A DNA stretch of 64,000 nucleotides, from contig NZ_NHOC01000003.1 in NCBI RefSeq assembly GCF_002157465.1, positions 1 to 64,000 on the forward strand. Direction: 5' to 3'. The stretch comes from Butyricicoccus porcorum. GTDB lineage: Bacteria > Bacillota > Clostridia > Oscillospirales > Butyricicoccaceae. Below are positions 17,165 through 24,772 of the stretch, one piece after another. The notes beneath the pieces are model-generated. The model ran no database searches and was not told the origin of the DNA. It saw nothing but the letters and a program-made list of their open reading frames with translations. Made by a program: the position numbers and the translations under genes. Position 1 is the first letter of the stretch; each line of letters opens with the position of its first letter.

Positions 17165-17730
17165 GTATACCTAAGCGCAGGTAAGATTCAATTGGCAACA
17201 GGAGGCTTATGGCTTTTGTGGATTCTGAGTTTCAATACCTAAGCGCAGGTAAGATTCAATAATAACTGCACTGTGATTATATCGCAGAAAGCGAAGGTTT
17301 CAATACCTAAGCGCAGGTAAGATTCAATCGGTTTCTCCCTGAAGTGTTAGTGGCACTTTTAAGTGTTTCAATACCTAAGCGCAGGTAAGATTCAATCTGA
17401 TGTATGAAATCAACGGTTATTATCTGGACGATGTTTCAATACCTAAGCGCAGGTAAGATTCAATTCCGCACTGGAAGCCGACAACGCGGAATACAAGTCC
17501 GTTTCAATACCTAAGCGCAGGTAAGATTCAATATCATGGCGGCGAGGACTAGCAGTTTTTTACGCAGTTTCAATACCTAAGCGCAGGTAAGATTCAATAT
17601 GGGGGTATTACGGCATCTGCGATACCGAGGAGGTTTCAATACCTAAGCGCAGGTAAGATTCAATGGGAAATGGGGAGGATTTAATGAGAGAAAAATTCGT
17701 TTCAATACCTAAGCGCAGGTAAGATTCAAT
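17161..17730 (-). CRISPR. CRISPR array: nine 32-bp repeats, eight spacers
   Basis: Eight identical repeats begin at 17229, 17297, 17365, 17433, 17501, 17567, 17633 and 17699. A ninth, at 17161-17192, has three mismatches at its GTTTC end. Spacers are 36 nt (five) and 34 nt (the three nearest 17730). On the minus strand the repeat starts ATTGAATC and ends in ATTGAAAC, the typical 8-nt crRNA 5' handle. The array is therefore read from high to low coordinates, away from the leader next to cas6. The degenerate repeat is the leader-distal end. Confidence 0.97.
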
Positions 17731-17864
17731 AGCAAAAACAGAAAATTAACCGAGAAAAATAACGTAAATAAGATACAATAAGAAAAAATCGGCTTTTCCA
17801 GTTCTTTTCAATGTCTATTTTACCACATCAGTTCGCACTTTTCAAGTACAATCCCCAAAATGAT
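17731..17864 (-). promoter_or_regulatory. CRISPR leader
   Basis: This is a 134-base AT-rich segment between cas6 and the first (leader-proximal) repeat. It contains the array promoter and no ORF. Confidence 0.75.
17817..17845 (-). promoter_or_regulatory. Promoter of the CRISPR array
   Basis: On the minus strand TTGAAA (17840-17845) and TAAAAT (17817-17822) are separated by 17 bases. This places transcription start about 80 bases before the first repeat. Confidence 0.7.
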
Positions 17865-18596
17865 CTACTTTACGATATCAAACATACCAAAGCCCATAGA
17901 ATTCTTGCTTCCCAGACCAGTATGATACAGGAATTTCAGTGCATCAGGCGAACCCTTTAGCAGATATGTTCCGCCCCACGCTGTGACATAGATGTTTTTT
18001 ATTTTCGTCACAAGTTTATCACGGCTGGCGACAGAAAGAGCATAAATTTCAATATTTCCCGGAGCAGGGGAGCCGACTGCACTTTCCCATTTGTGCTGAA
18101 AATTCTCATTGATTAGCACAGGAAACTTGTCATCAAGCGGGTTGTACGGATGTGTTTTGCCGTCAGATGTTGAGGTATAAACGGTCATTGGGGAAATCAT
18201 CTGAATTTTCAGTTGATGGCAGTCCTCTTCAATTTCCAGTTCGGACTGTTCTATTCGTTTCAGAATGATCGGCTGTCCGCAAAGCTGATATTCATTGTGA
18301 AGCACCAGAGCATGCTGCAAAATTTCACTACAGATCGGATCAGCCGTCCGCAGGCAAAGAGAGACTGCGTAGGGGAACTCAATCTGCTTGTTATATTTGT
18401 GATTCTTTCCCTGAAGGCGGCTGAAACAGAACATTTTAAAATGCTTCTGTCTACTGTCCGTATAGCCGTTATCATGCAGAAATGCACTGTATTCCGGTAC
18501 AGTTGACAGAAGACGATAGACAAAGCCCTGCACAATAGTCTGATATGCCATTGGCAGTTTTAGATGGTTTGTTTGAAAGGTCAGACGAAAAATCAT
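17865..18596 (-). CDS. cas6: Cas6 crRNA-processing endoribonuclease
   Basis: This 243-residue RAMP-fold nuclease cuts the precursor transcript in the repeats to leave the ATTGAAAC handle. It begins MIFRLTFQTNHLKLPMAYQ and ends with the Gly-rich RAMP signature HTGLGSKNSMGFGMF typical of Cas6. AAGGAG precedes the ATG at 18596. It is the last cas gene before the leader. It lies downstream of the small accessory gene in the same direction, separated by 65 bases. Confidence 0.9.
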   Translation of the reverse strand: MIFRLTFQTNHLKLPMAYQTIVQGFVYRLLSTVPEYSAFLHDNGYTDSRQKHFKMFCFSRLQGKNHKYNKQIEFPYAVSLCLRTADPICSEILQHALVLHNEYQLCGQPIILKRIEQSELEIEEDCHQLKIQMISPMTVYTSTSDGKTHPYNPLDDKFPVLINENFQHKWESAVGSPAPGNIEIYALSVASRDKLVTKIKNIYVTAWGGTYLLKGSPDALKFLYHTGLGSKNSMGFGMFDIVK

Positions 18597-18661
18597 ACTG
18601 AACACTCCTTGATCCCTCAAAGGTAAGATATATCAATAGTATAGCAGCTTTTAAACGGCAA

Positions 18662-19021
18662 TCATAGTGTTTTCACCTCGTATTCTAATTTTATAATCTG
18701 CTGCCAGCACTGATGTACGAACTGAAATTCCTGTTCTGTTCGTCCATCAGGAAGGGTACGATATATTCCAGTCGGAACGCGGGCAGATACGGACTGCATG
18801 ACCAGCTTTCCATTGGCATGGGAAACCAATTGCGACATCAGCCCAAGAGGAAGCACGGCGGCAATGGCATCTGCCTGCTCCAGAAGAGGGAGGATTGTTT
18901 CTATCTGGTTTACCGTGTCACGGCAGCAGAGCAGCTGAATGTTGTCCTGCATGATACGTTCCAGATCAGTCATTTGCTCAGTAGTCATTTCGTGACGGGA
19001 AATCCAAAGAATTGTTTTCAT
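18662..19021 (-). CDS. Small type III CRISPR accessory protein, candidate ring nuclease (Csx15/16/20-like)
   Basis: This is a 119-residue protein with an ATG at 19021 behind AAGGAG. It begins KTILWISRHEMTTEQMTDLE, then has predicted alternating strands and helices (IAAVLPLGLMSQLV, GKLVMQSVSARVP) and an RTLPDGRTE loop. Its size, Rossmann-like layout and N-terminal WISRHxMTxEQ stretch recall the small Csx20/Csx16-type proteins, some of which degrade cyclic oligoadenylate. It lies between the interference genes and cas6 while a CARF-HEPN effector is encoded opposite. A role in switching off that signal is an inference; the family assignment is from memory and moderate. Confidence 0.5.
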   Translation of the reverse strand: MKTILWISRHEMTTEQMTDLERIMQDNIQLLCCRDTVNQIETILPLLEQADAIAAVLPLGLMSQLVSHANGKLVMQSVSARVPTGIYRTLPDGRTEQEFQFVHQCWQQIIKLEYEVKTL

Positions 19022-19161
19022 CGTATTTATTCTCCTTTTGGTTCTATTATTATAATCCGATAAAAAAGAGCAAATTAAGGAAAGAACAAAAAGTAATGTG
19101 CATTTTCGTTGGGGGTAAATGGTCACACTTGGTAAGGGAACATGTAGATGTATGAGAGAGC

Positions 19162-19196
19162 CGGGTACAGAGAATTTATCCCTGTACCCGTTTTTT
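19162..19196 (+). terminator. Terminator-like hairpin on the + strand inside the cas operon
   Basis: CGGGTACAG and CTGTACCCG form a perfect 9-bp stem, followed by six T residues on the + strand. No + strand gene is known upstream. On the minus strand it is preceded by A residues and would act only as a hairpin between the RAMP gene and the accessory gene. Confidence 0.7.
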
Positions 19197-19213
19197 GCTC
19201 TAACCGGAGTATA

Positions 19214-21121
19214 TCAGTCTAATGAATCCAATAAACCGGCGAGTGCGGCAAAGCCGGAATTGCTCCTGGCACCTGATTTCTTTTCCAAATCTGTTTTCTG
19301 TGTGGCAGCTTTCTTTGCTTCATTACGCACATCGTGAACCGTTGGCATGACGGTTCCAACGTTTTTATGTTCCTTGATCGAAAGATAAGAAACTTCTTTT
19401 TTATCTGTTCGTATGGTCCGTTTCATATACATGAAATCTTGCACAACGGAATAAGTACGGATAGATGGTGCAAGCAGTTTCTTGCCCTTTTTCTTTGGCT
19501 TAATACCAACCAGCTCGCAGACCTTGGTATCATATGCACAGATCAATTGCTCGACGCGATCCCTTGTTTTCTTTGTATCATTTTTTTCTGTGTAAGAGAG
19601 AGAATGGTACAATTCATGTGGATTATATTCATGCAGAGCGTCAATCTGGAGCTTTACTCGACCATATCCATATGGTTTTGCCTTGCCAAGCTGTTGATAG
19701 CAACCGTCCTCTAAACGCAGGCACCAGAGCAGAAGACCAAGCTCGTCCTCGGCCAGATTCTGATAGTGAATCGTTCCAGTAAACTTTGTTCCAACAGGCA
19801 CCGGCTTAATGGCGTCTCCAACCTGCTTGTTGCTTCCCGTTGCAGTTTTCTCTACTTCTTTCAGCCAGTACTGCTTGATTCCTCGCAGTTGGAAATTGTC
19901 CTGATTATAGTCTATTCCATCAACAGTATAATTCGGATAGAAACTCGGCTTCGGTCCACCGAGAATCATATCAACATAGTCTCCGGTTTTCGTTCCACAA
20001 GGAGCTTTCATATCGTCAAAGCTGACTCGAGAACGGTAACTCATGTCTTTTTCAGAGAATCCTAAAACTGCGTTTGGATAATCTAATACAAATTCATCCG
20101 ACTGATGCATTTGGGGTAGTCCGTGAGATAAAGCGTGAGCATATGGAATGCGAAGAAACTGTGACATGCCAAAGTAATCCGTATCAGGGATATAGAATAC
20201 AGGCTTGCTTTTTCCATGTTTTGGGAGGGCCCAGAATTCCGGGTCCATGGGGTTTCGTTTATCGGTTCCCGGAAGTCCGTTTTTTCGAGCCTCCCAGTCT
20301 GTCTTAAAGTTGACGGCCTGTTCGGGAGAAATAGCAATCTCGTGATCTGTATCTTCTTGCGGAAAGATATAGAGAGAGTTCTGATTTTTCATCTGTCCAG
20401 GAGAAAGCAAAACACCTTCCCGCCACTTTTCCTGTTCCGTAGCATCTTTCTGGTGGAATTCATCAGGTGTGATAACATCAAATTTCTGTGGATCTCCGCT
20501 GTAATAAATTGGCAGATATCCAGCATACAATTTTTCCCATTTGGAATTATGCACACTTCTGTTCACACGGAAGAACTTTTCACCTTTGCATGGATGAATA
20601 TAATACTCATCTTTATCTGCTCTACAGTGCAGATAACCTGCGTGTACTCTCTCAGCGCAGCTGATATTATTCTTGCTTTTAACACCCAGGAGACTCGTAT
20701 AATATTCTTTCGCCTGAGCAGCTTTTGATGAAGATGCGCTAGCGTAATCACGGTAGAAAACAGTATGGTCATCGAAGTCGATACCTGCACGCAGCTTTCC
20801 CAAACCGAGTATCTGCATATTCGTTCGGATCATACCACGAAGACTTGAACCGGGAATCGTGTAATTACCATTGGCATCCTGAAAAAAATCCAATCCCTGC
20901 TCTTTTTTTAGTCCATTCGCAACACACATAGGGGTGTCTACTGTAATGGTAATAGAAATATTACCGGAAAGCAGATGTTCGTACCATACATCATGATGGG
21001 GAAGTTCAGATACATCATTATATCTGACAGCGACTTTATTGATCAACGGGATAAAGTTGTACGGTGCGCGAGCGGTGGACAGCTGAACTTCTGATTCTTT
21101 CTGTTTATTCTTTGCCATCAT
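19214..21121 (-). CDS. Large RAMP protein, TIGR03986-like (type III Cas7 group)
   Basis: This 635-residue subunit of the type III effector complex carries the hallmark NYTIPGSSLRGMIRTNMQ near residue 90 and a C-terminal Gly-rich RAMP signature (LGKAKPYGYGRVKL). This architecture matches the TIGR03986 family of CRISPR RAMPs. Proteins of this class form part of the crRNA-binding backbone. The start codon overlaps the TGA of the Csx19-like gene, with GGAGGG before it. A Lys-rich C-terminal tail (KKAATQKTDLEKKSG) ends the protein. The exact position in the complex cannot be read from sequence. Confidence 0.85.
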   Translation of the reverse strand: MMAKNKQKESEVQLSTARAPYNFIPLINKVAVRYNDVSELPHHDVWYEHLLSGNISITITVDTPMCVANGLKKEQGLDFFQDANGNYTIPGSSLRGMIRTNMQILGLGKLRAGIDFDDHTVFYRDYASASSSKAAQAKEYYTSLLGVKSKNNISCAERVHAGYLHCRADKDEYYIHPCKGEKFFRVNRSVHNSKWEKLYAGYLPIYYSGDPQKFDVITPDEFHQKDATEQEKWREGVLLSPGQMKNQNSLYIFPQEDTDHEIAISPEQAVNFKTDWEARKNGLPGTDKRNPMDPEFWALPKHGKSKPVFYIPDTDYFGMSQFLRIPYAHALSHGLPQMHQSDEFVLDYPNAVLGFSEKDMSYRSRVSFDDMKAPCGTKTGDYVDMILGGPKPSFYPNYTVDGIDYNQDNFQLRGIKQYWLKEVEKTATGSNKQVGDAIKPVPVGTKFTGTIHYQNLAEDELGLLLWCLRLEDGCYQQLGKAKPYGYGRVKLQIDALHEYNPHELYHSLSYTEKNDTKKTRDRVEQLICAYDTKVCELVGIKPKKKGKKLLAPSIRTYSVVQDFMYMKRTIRTDKKEVSYLSIKEHKNVGTVMPTVHDVRNEAKKAATQKTDLEKKSGARSNSGFAALAGLLDSLD

Positions 21122-21477
21122 CAACCCTCCCAGTTAACCAGGCGCATGTCTGAAATGTATGCCTGACCATCTGTTTTATCATACGCAATGTGTTTGCGTG
21201 TGACCAGTTTCGTTCCAAGACCGGCAATTAAGCGGCTTTCTCTATCAAAAAATTCAACTCCATCTTCTTCAGAAATACAAGTATAATTCCATTCGCCATT
21301 TTCCTGAAAAATGTGAATTTCCCTGTCTGCATCAAAAAAGCGTGCTTCAATCAGTTCATCAAAGGAAAGCTCCTCCGGTGCTTCACCGATTGTTATCTCG
21401 CTCAGACGGGTAATCATCGCAAAGGAAAGGTTTTTCCTCTGTTCCAAAGCCTGTTCCTTAGTTAGTATTTTTCTCAT
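21121..21477 (-). CDS. Csx19-like type III-D CRISPR protein
   Basis: This is a 118-residue acidic protein. The C-terminal part (EARFFDADREIHIF, then DKTDGQAYISDMRLVNW) resembles the end of the Csx19 (TIGR03984) family, an accessory of III-D loci with unclear function. It is shorter than typical members. Both ends overlap the neighbouring cas genes by about 4 bases, so it is made together with the two RAMPs. An alternative role is a small subunit, since no separate Csm2/Cmr5-like gene is present. Confidence 0.55.
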   Translation of the reverse strand: MRKILTKEQALEQRKNLSFAMITRLSEITIGEAPEELSFDELIEARFFDADREIHIFQENGEWNYTCISEEDGVEFFDRESRLIAGLGTKLVTRKHIAYDKTDGQAYISDMRLVNWEG

Positions 21478-22802
21478 GCCGGTTCACCTCCCAGCGCATT
21501 CATCCACTTGGAAAACAGACCGCATTCATCAGAAATCTCAACTGTTCCGTTCTCGCAGGTCAGTACTGAGGAAGCCACACGGACAACCAGCTTTGTCGGT
21601 CTGCCTCGTCCGATTGCATAGCCGCTTCCAAGAGAGTAAAGACCAATACCTAAATCACGCAGAGCAAGCAGAAGTATTGCTCCGGCTTTTTCCTGATTGA
21701 CGGCAGGCGACAGGGTAATATTCCATTCACACGATCCGCCGATGACTTCTTCTTTAACCATCGCCTTATCCATGACACCACCGGTCAAACGATCAATGCG
21801 GATGCGCGTCTGAATGGTGCTTTTCTGGGGATCTTCCAAAAAGATTCCATCGGAGAAAGAAACCTTTCCGGCGATACCATTGTCATGATCTCTGCTTTCC
21901 CGGCCAAAAAGACTGATGATTTCGTCTTCAGACAGTTTGCAGAACGGGGCAAAGCGTTTGATTTGTGCACGAACAGCACCTTTGATGGATGAACCTGGAA
22001 TAACAGCGTGTCCAGCTTCCTGAATAGATACGGCAACGCTCGAACGTTTATTCTCCTTTACACCTGGAATATCTGCCAGTTTTTTTGTCCCTGACTTTAC
22101 CAGAAGCGCATCGGTTTCCATGGAAACATGAAGGATAATAGAAGAAGAGACAGCTTCAGGCAGATGGATTTCTGTACCGCCGATTTCGCCCAGCCATGCA
22201 GTACGGTCATCAGAGTTTTTCATGTCATAATAGCGACGTTTCACAGAGGTCAGTTTGATCTGTCCGAAGCCGTTGTTCTTCTGCGCTCCCAGACGAATGT
22301 CTCCGACGTTCATTGATGCAAAGCACTGCTCCAGCAGCTGTGCTGCTTTCTTTTGATCTTCAGAAGATATACCCTTCCATACGATAGAAAACGTTCCCTT
22401 TGTGCCGGTTTCCAGATGCATGACATCAAATTTTGCTTTATCAGAAGCAGTGCCAGTTGCGCCGTCGATTTTCAGACGAGGACGAATCACAGTGGAGGCT
22501 GTTTTCTCAAAATCAAGATCAGAAACAGATATGCTGCCTTCATGAGGAATTGTTTTCTTTTTGCCCGCATTGCCGCTGTCCTCTATTTGTTGCTGCCATC
22601 CGAACAGCCAATTTGCATCCGGCGTGTTTGTGCCAAACCAGCTTCGCATTGCTCCGGCGAGGGAGGGGCCCTGAATCATGGGAGTACCATCCCAGCGACG
22701 CAGGATAGCTTCTGTATTCCGGTCATTTCTGCCAGAACGCATCGGGGATGTGCATTCCAGTTCAATGTGATAACGAATGGCATATGTAAACACTGCGTTC
22801 AT
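21474..22802 (-). CDS. Two-domain RAMP protein (fused Cas7/Csm3-like)
   Basis: This 442-residue protein contains two RAMP units. The first has MIQGPSLAGAMRSWFG (about residues 40-56). The second has VIPGSSIKGAVRAQIKR (about 253-270) and ends in the Gly-rich LYSLGSGYAIGRGRPTK. Csm3-like subunits line the crRNA and cut target RNA with a conserved Asp in the loop before the first signature; RSGRNDRNTEAIL contains a candidate Asp. Its ATG overlaps the csx10 stop (ATGA). Fusion of Cas7 units is known in type III-D2 and III-E relatives. Confidence 0.82.
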   Translation of the reverse strand: MNAVFTYAIRYHIELECTSPMRSGRNDRNTEAILRRWDGTPMIQGPSLAGAMRSWFGTNTPDANWLFGWQQQIEDSGNAGKKKTIPHEGSISVSDLDFEKTASTVIRPRLKIDGATGTASDKAKFDVMHLETGTKGTFSIVWKGISSEDQKKAAQLLEQCFASMNVGDIRLGAQKNNGFGQIKLTSVKRRYYDMKNSDDRTAWLGEIGGTEIHLPEAVSSSIILHVSMETDALLVKSGTKKLADIPGVKENKRSSVAVSIQEAGHAVIPGSSIKGAVRAQIKRFAPFCKLSEDEIISLFGRESRDHDNGIAGKVSFSDGIFLEDPQKSTIQTRIRIDRLTGGVMDKAMVKEEVIGGSCEWNITLSPAVNQEKAGAILLLALRDLGIGLYSLGSGYAIGRGRPTKLVVRVASSVLTCENGTVEISDECGLFSKWMNALGGEPA

Positions 22803-24772
22803 GCTTTCTCCTCCTTTCGGCTCAGATCAATCCACTCGGAAATCAGCATCAGACGTTCTGTTGGTGTGTCATTTGGAAGAAGTTCCGCAATGGATGCATC
22901 CTTCATGATGTTATCAATTTCATTTCTGATGGCTTCAAAACGCTTTGCATACTCCGGCGATCTGTCTTCTATATTATGCCGGAAAAATTCATCCAGCTTT
23001 TCGGTTTTGCCGCCGTCGGCGATAGCGGTCTGCACCCATTCCTGAATGCTGCCAATCTGGCTGTTGGACAGCTGATAATTATCACTTCCAAGAGGAAACT
23101 CGGTTTCCAACAGCCGTTGGCAACGCTTCTGACGCTGGGTCTTTGCTTCCGGGAAATCATGAATTTCTGCATTAGATTCCGGTTTCTCATAATTTTTGAT
23201 CTGATCAAAATCCTTGAGGAATAATACCTGTCCGAAGCCCTCTGCACGGCGAATACCCAAACCGGTCTTTTCCAAAAGTTTCAGTGTCCCTGCATCAGGC
23301 GCAGGCGTGCAGTGCAGCTGGAACAAACTGCCCTTTTCATACATCACTTCAGACGGTGCATAGCATCGCCATGTGCGGTTAAACGTATTGATTTCTGTGA
23401 CAGAAGTCGAACATTTCGTGATTTCTACTTTTTCGACGCCGAGCAAATCAGAAAGTTTTGATTCATCCAGCCCAACGGTAACTCCATCCTTCTGCATAGC
23501 AGCAGGGGAGAGCAGGAGCATATATATTGTTTCCGGTATGATATCTGCATCAGAATATGTTGCCATGCCCCAATTTGGCTGTTCTATCGCTTCCAGTGCA
23601 AGAACCTCGCATAATCCATGTCCGGCATAATGGCTTGCACCCAGATGGATTGTGTTCGTAAATGCCTTTGTGATGTATGCAGCAAGATCCGGATCATCCA
23701 GCTGGATATAGCCTTCCCAATCACTATCTGCGCACAGAACACGAGAGGTGAATACCTTCTGCTCTTTCTCCTGATTTCCACGCTGAATGCGCATGAAACT
23801 ATCCATTTTAGGAGAAATACCAGTGAGAATAGAATCCTTTTGTATACAGAATGCACCGATCTTGGCACGCTTATGTCCCGGCTCCACGTCGTGATGCAGC
23901 ACGGTGTAGAAATGCTCCTGTTTCTTATCCTCATAGAAGCCCATTGGAGTCGGGACAGCAGCAGTTTCACTAACGACCGGATATGCACCGAGGAAGCGTG
24001 TGCCATCAGTCAGCAAAATGCTCTTGTTTTTTTCAAACCACTCTGGTTCAGTCAGCGCAAGCTGAGATATTACCATACCTCGAACGGCCGTGCCGGAAAT
24101 GTAATTGCGGGTATCCAGATAGTTTTCGTTTCGTGTATTTCCAGTCAGAGAAGATACAGAAAGTGGTGTTTTCAATCGGATGCGGTACCGCAGCAGAGAT
24201 GCTGACGGAATATTATATTTGCTTATCAGAGAATGCGATTCCGTCACCTTAGTTTCCACTTTGCCGAAACCACGGTTTCGCAGCAGACCGACCCACTTGA
24301 GAAACGGAATTACATCTTTGAGCAGCTTTTTATCTTCGGAATCACAGATAATCGTACCGGTCAGAACAATACCGCTGTTTAGGCAACTTGCCAGACGCAG
24401 CGATCCCTGCTTGACAACATCCTCTTCCAAAGCAGTAAAAGTGCGGGTCGACACCCATTCCTCCTGCGGAAGCTGTGTTTCCTGTTCATCCACGGTCCAG
24501 TCGCTGAAAACCAGACGGCGTTTACTGTCGCTGTCTGCACAGCTTTCTTTACCGAAAAGCTCATGAAGAATGGTCTCATCTGATTTTGTCCAAACCAGAT
24601 AGTTTTCAGTTGTCTCACGCAGGAGACCCTTCATCGTCGAACCGGACAGATAGGGCATTCCGTCCTCTGTGCGCTTAATGGAAATATCTTCGCCGCCCGG
24701 AATGCTGTAACCAGAGCTGAAAATGGTATCAGATGATAACTTCATCTGCACAGTGAGGCAAACACGGCTCAT
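22799..24772 (-). CDS. csx10: Csx10, Csm5/Cas5-like RAMP of type III-D
   Basis: This is a 657-residue RAMP. The N-terminus (LTVQMKLSSDTIFSSGYSIP) and the following GMPYLSGSTMKGLLRET match the Csx10 pattern, and a second RAMP unit starts at YRIRLKTPLSVSSL with NYISGTAVRGMVISQ. It ends in a helical region (…LMLISEWIDLSRKEEKA). Csx10 is a marker of subtype III-D and probably sits at one end of the backbone. The ATG at 24772 overlaps the cas10 stop by 4 bases and follows AAGGAGG. Confidence 0.83.
   Translation of the reverse strand: MSRVCLTVQMKLSSDTIFSSGYSIPGGEDISIKRTEDGMPYLSGSTMKGLLRETTENYLVWTKSDETILHELFGKESCADSDSKRRLVFSDWTVDEQETQLPQEEWVSTRTFTALEEDVVKQGSLRLASCLNSGIVLTGTIICDSEDKKLLKDVIPFLKWVGLLRNRGFGKVETKVTESHSLISKYNIPSASLLRYRIRLKTPLSVSSLTGNTRNENYLDTRNYISGTAVRGMVISQLALTEPEWFEKNKSILLTDGTRFLGAYPVVSETAAVPTPMGFYEDKKQEHFYTVLHHDVEPGHKRAKIGAFCIQKDSILTGISPKMDSFMRIQRGNQEKEQKVFTSRVLCADSDWEGYIQLDDPDLAAYITKAFTNTIHLGASHYAGHGLCEVLALEAIEQPNWGMATYSDADIIPETIYMLLLSPAAMQKDGVTVGLDESKLSDLLGVEKVEITKCSTSVTEINTFNRTWRCYAPSEVMYEKGSLFQLHCTPAPDAGTLKLLEKTGLGIRRAEGFGQVLFLKDFDQIKNYEKPESNAEIHDFPEAKTQRQKRCQRLLETEFPLGSDNYQLSNSQIGSIQEWVQTAIADGGKTEKLDEFFRHNIEDRSPEYAKRFEAIRNEIDNIMKDASIAELLPNDTPTERLMLISEWIDLSRKEEKA

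Noticed and set aside
19119-19337. Small + strand ORF between two cas genes
   Set aside because: It runs through a strong terminator hairpin and into the antisense of the RAMP gene; no ribosome binding site.
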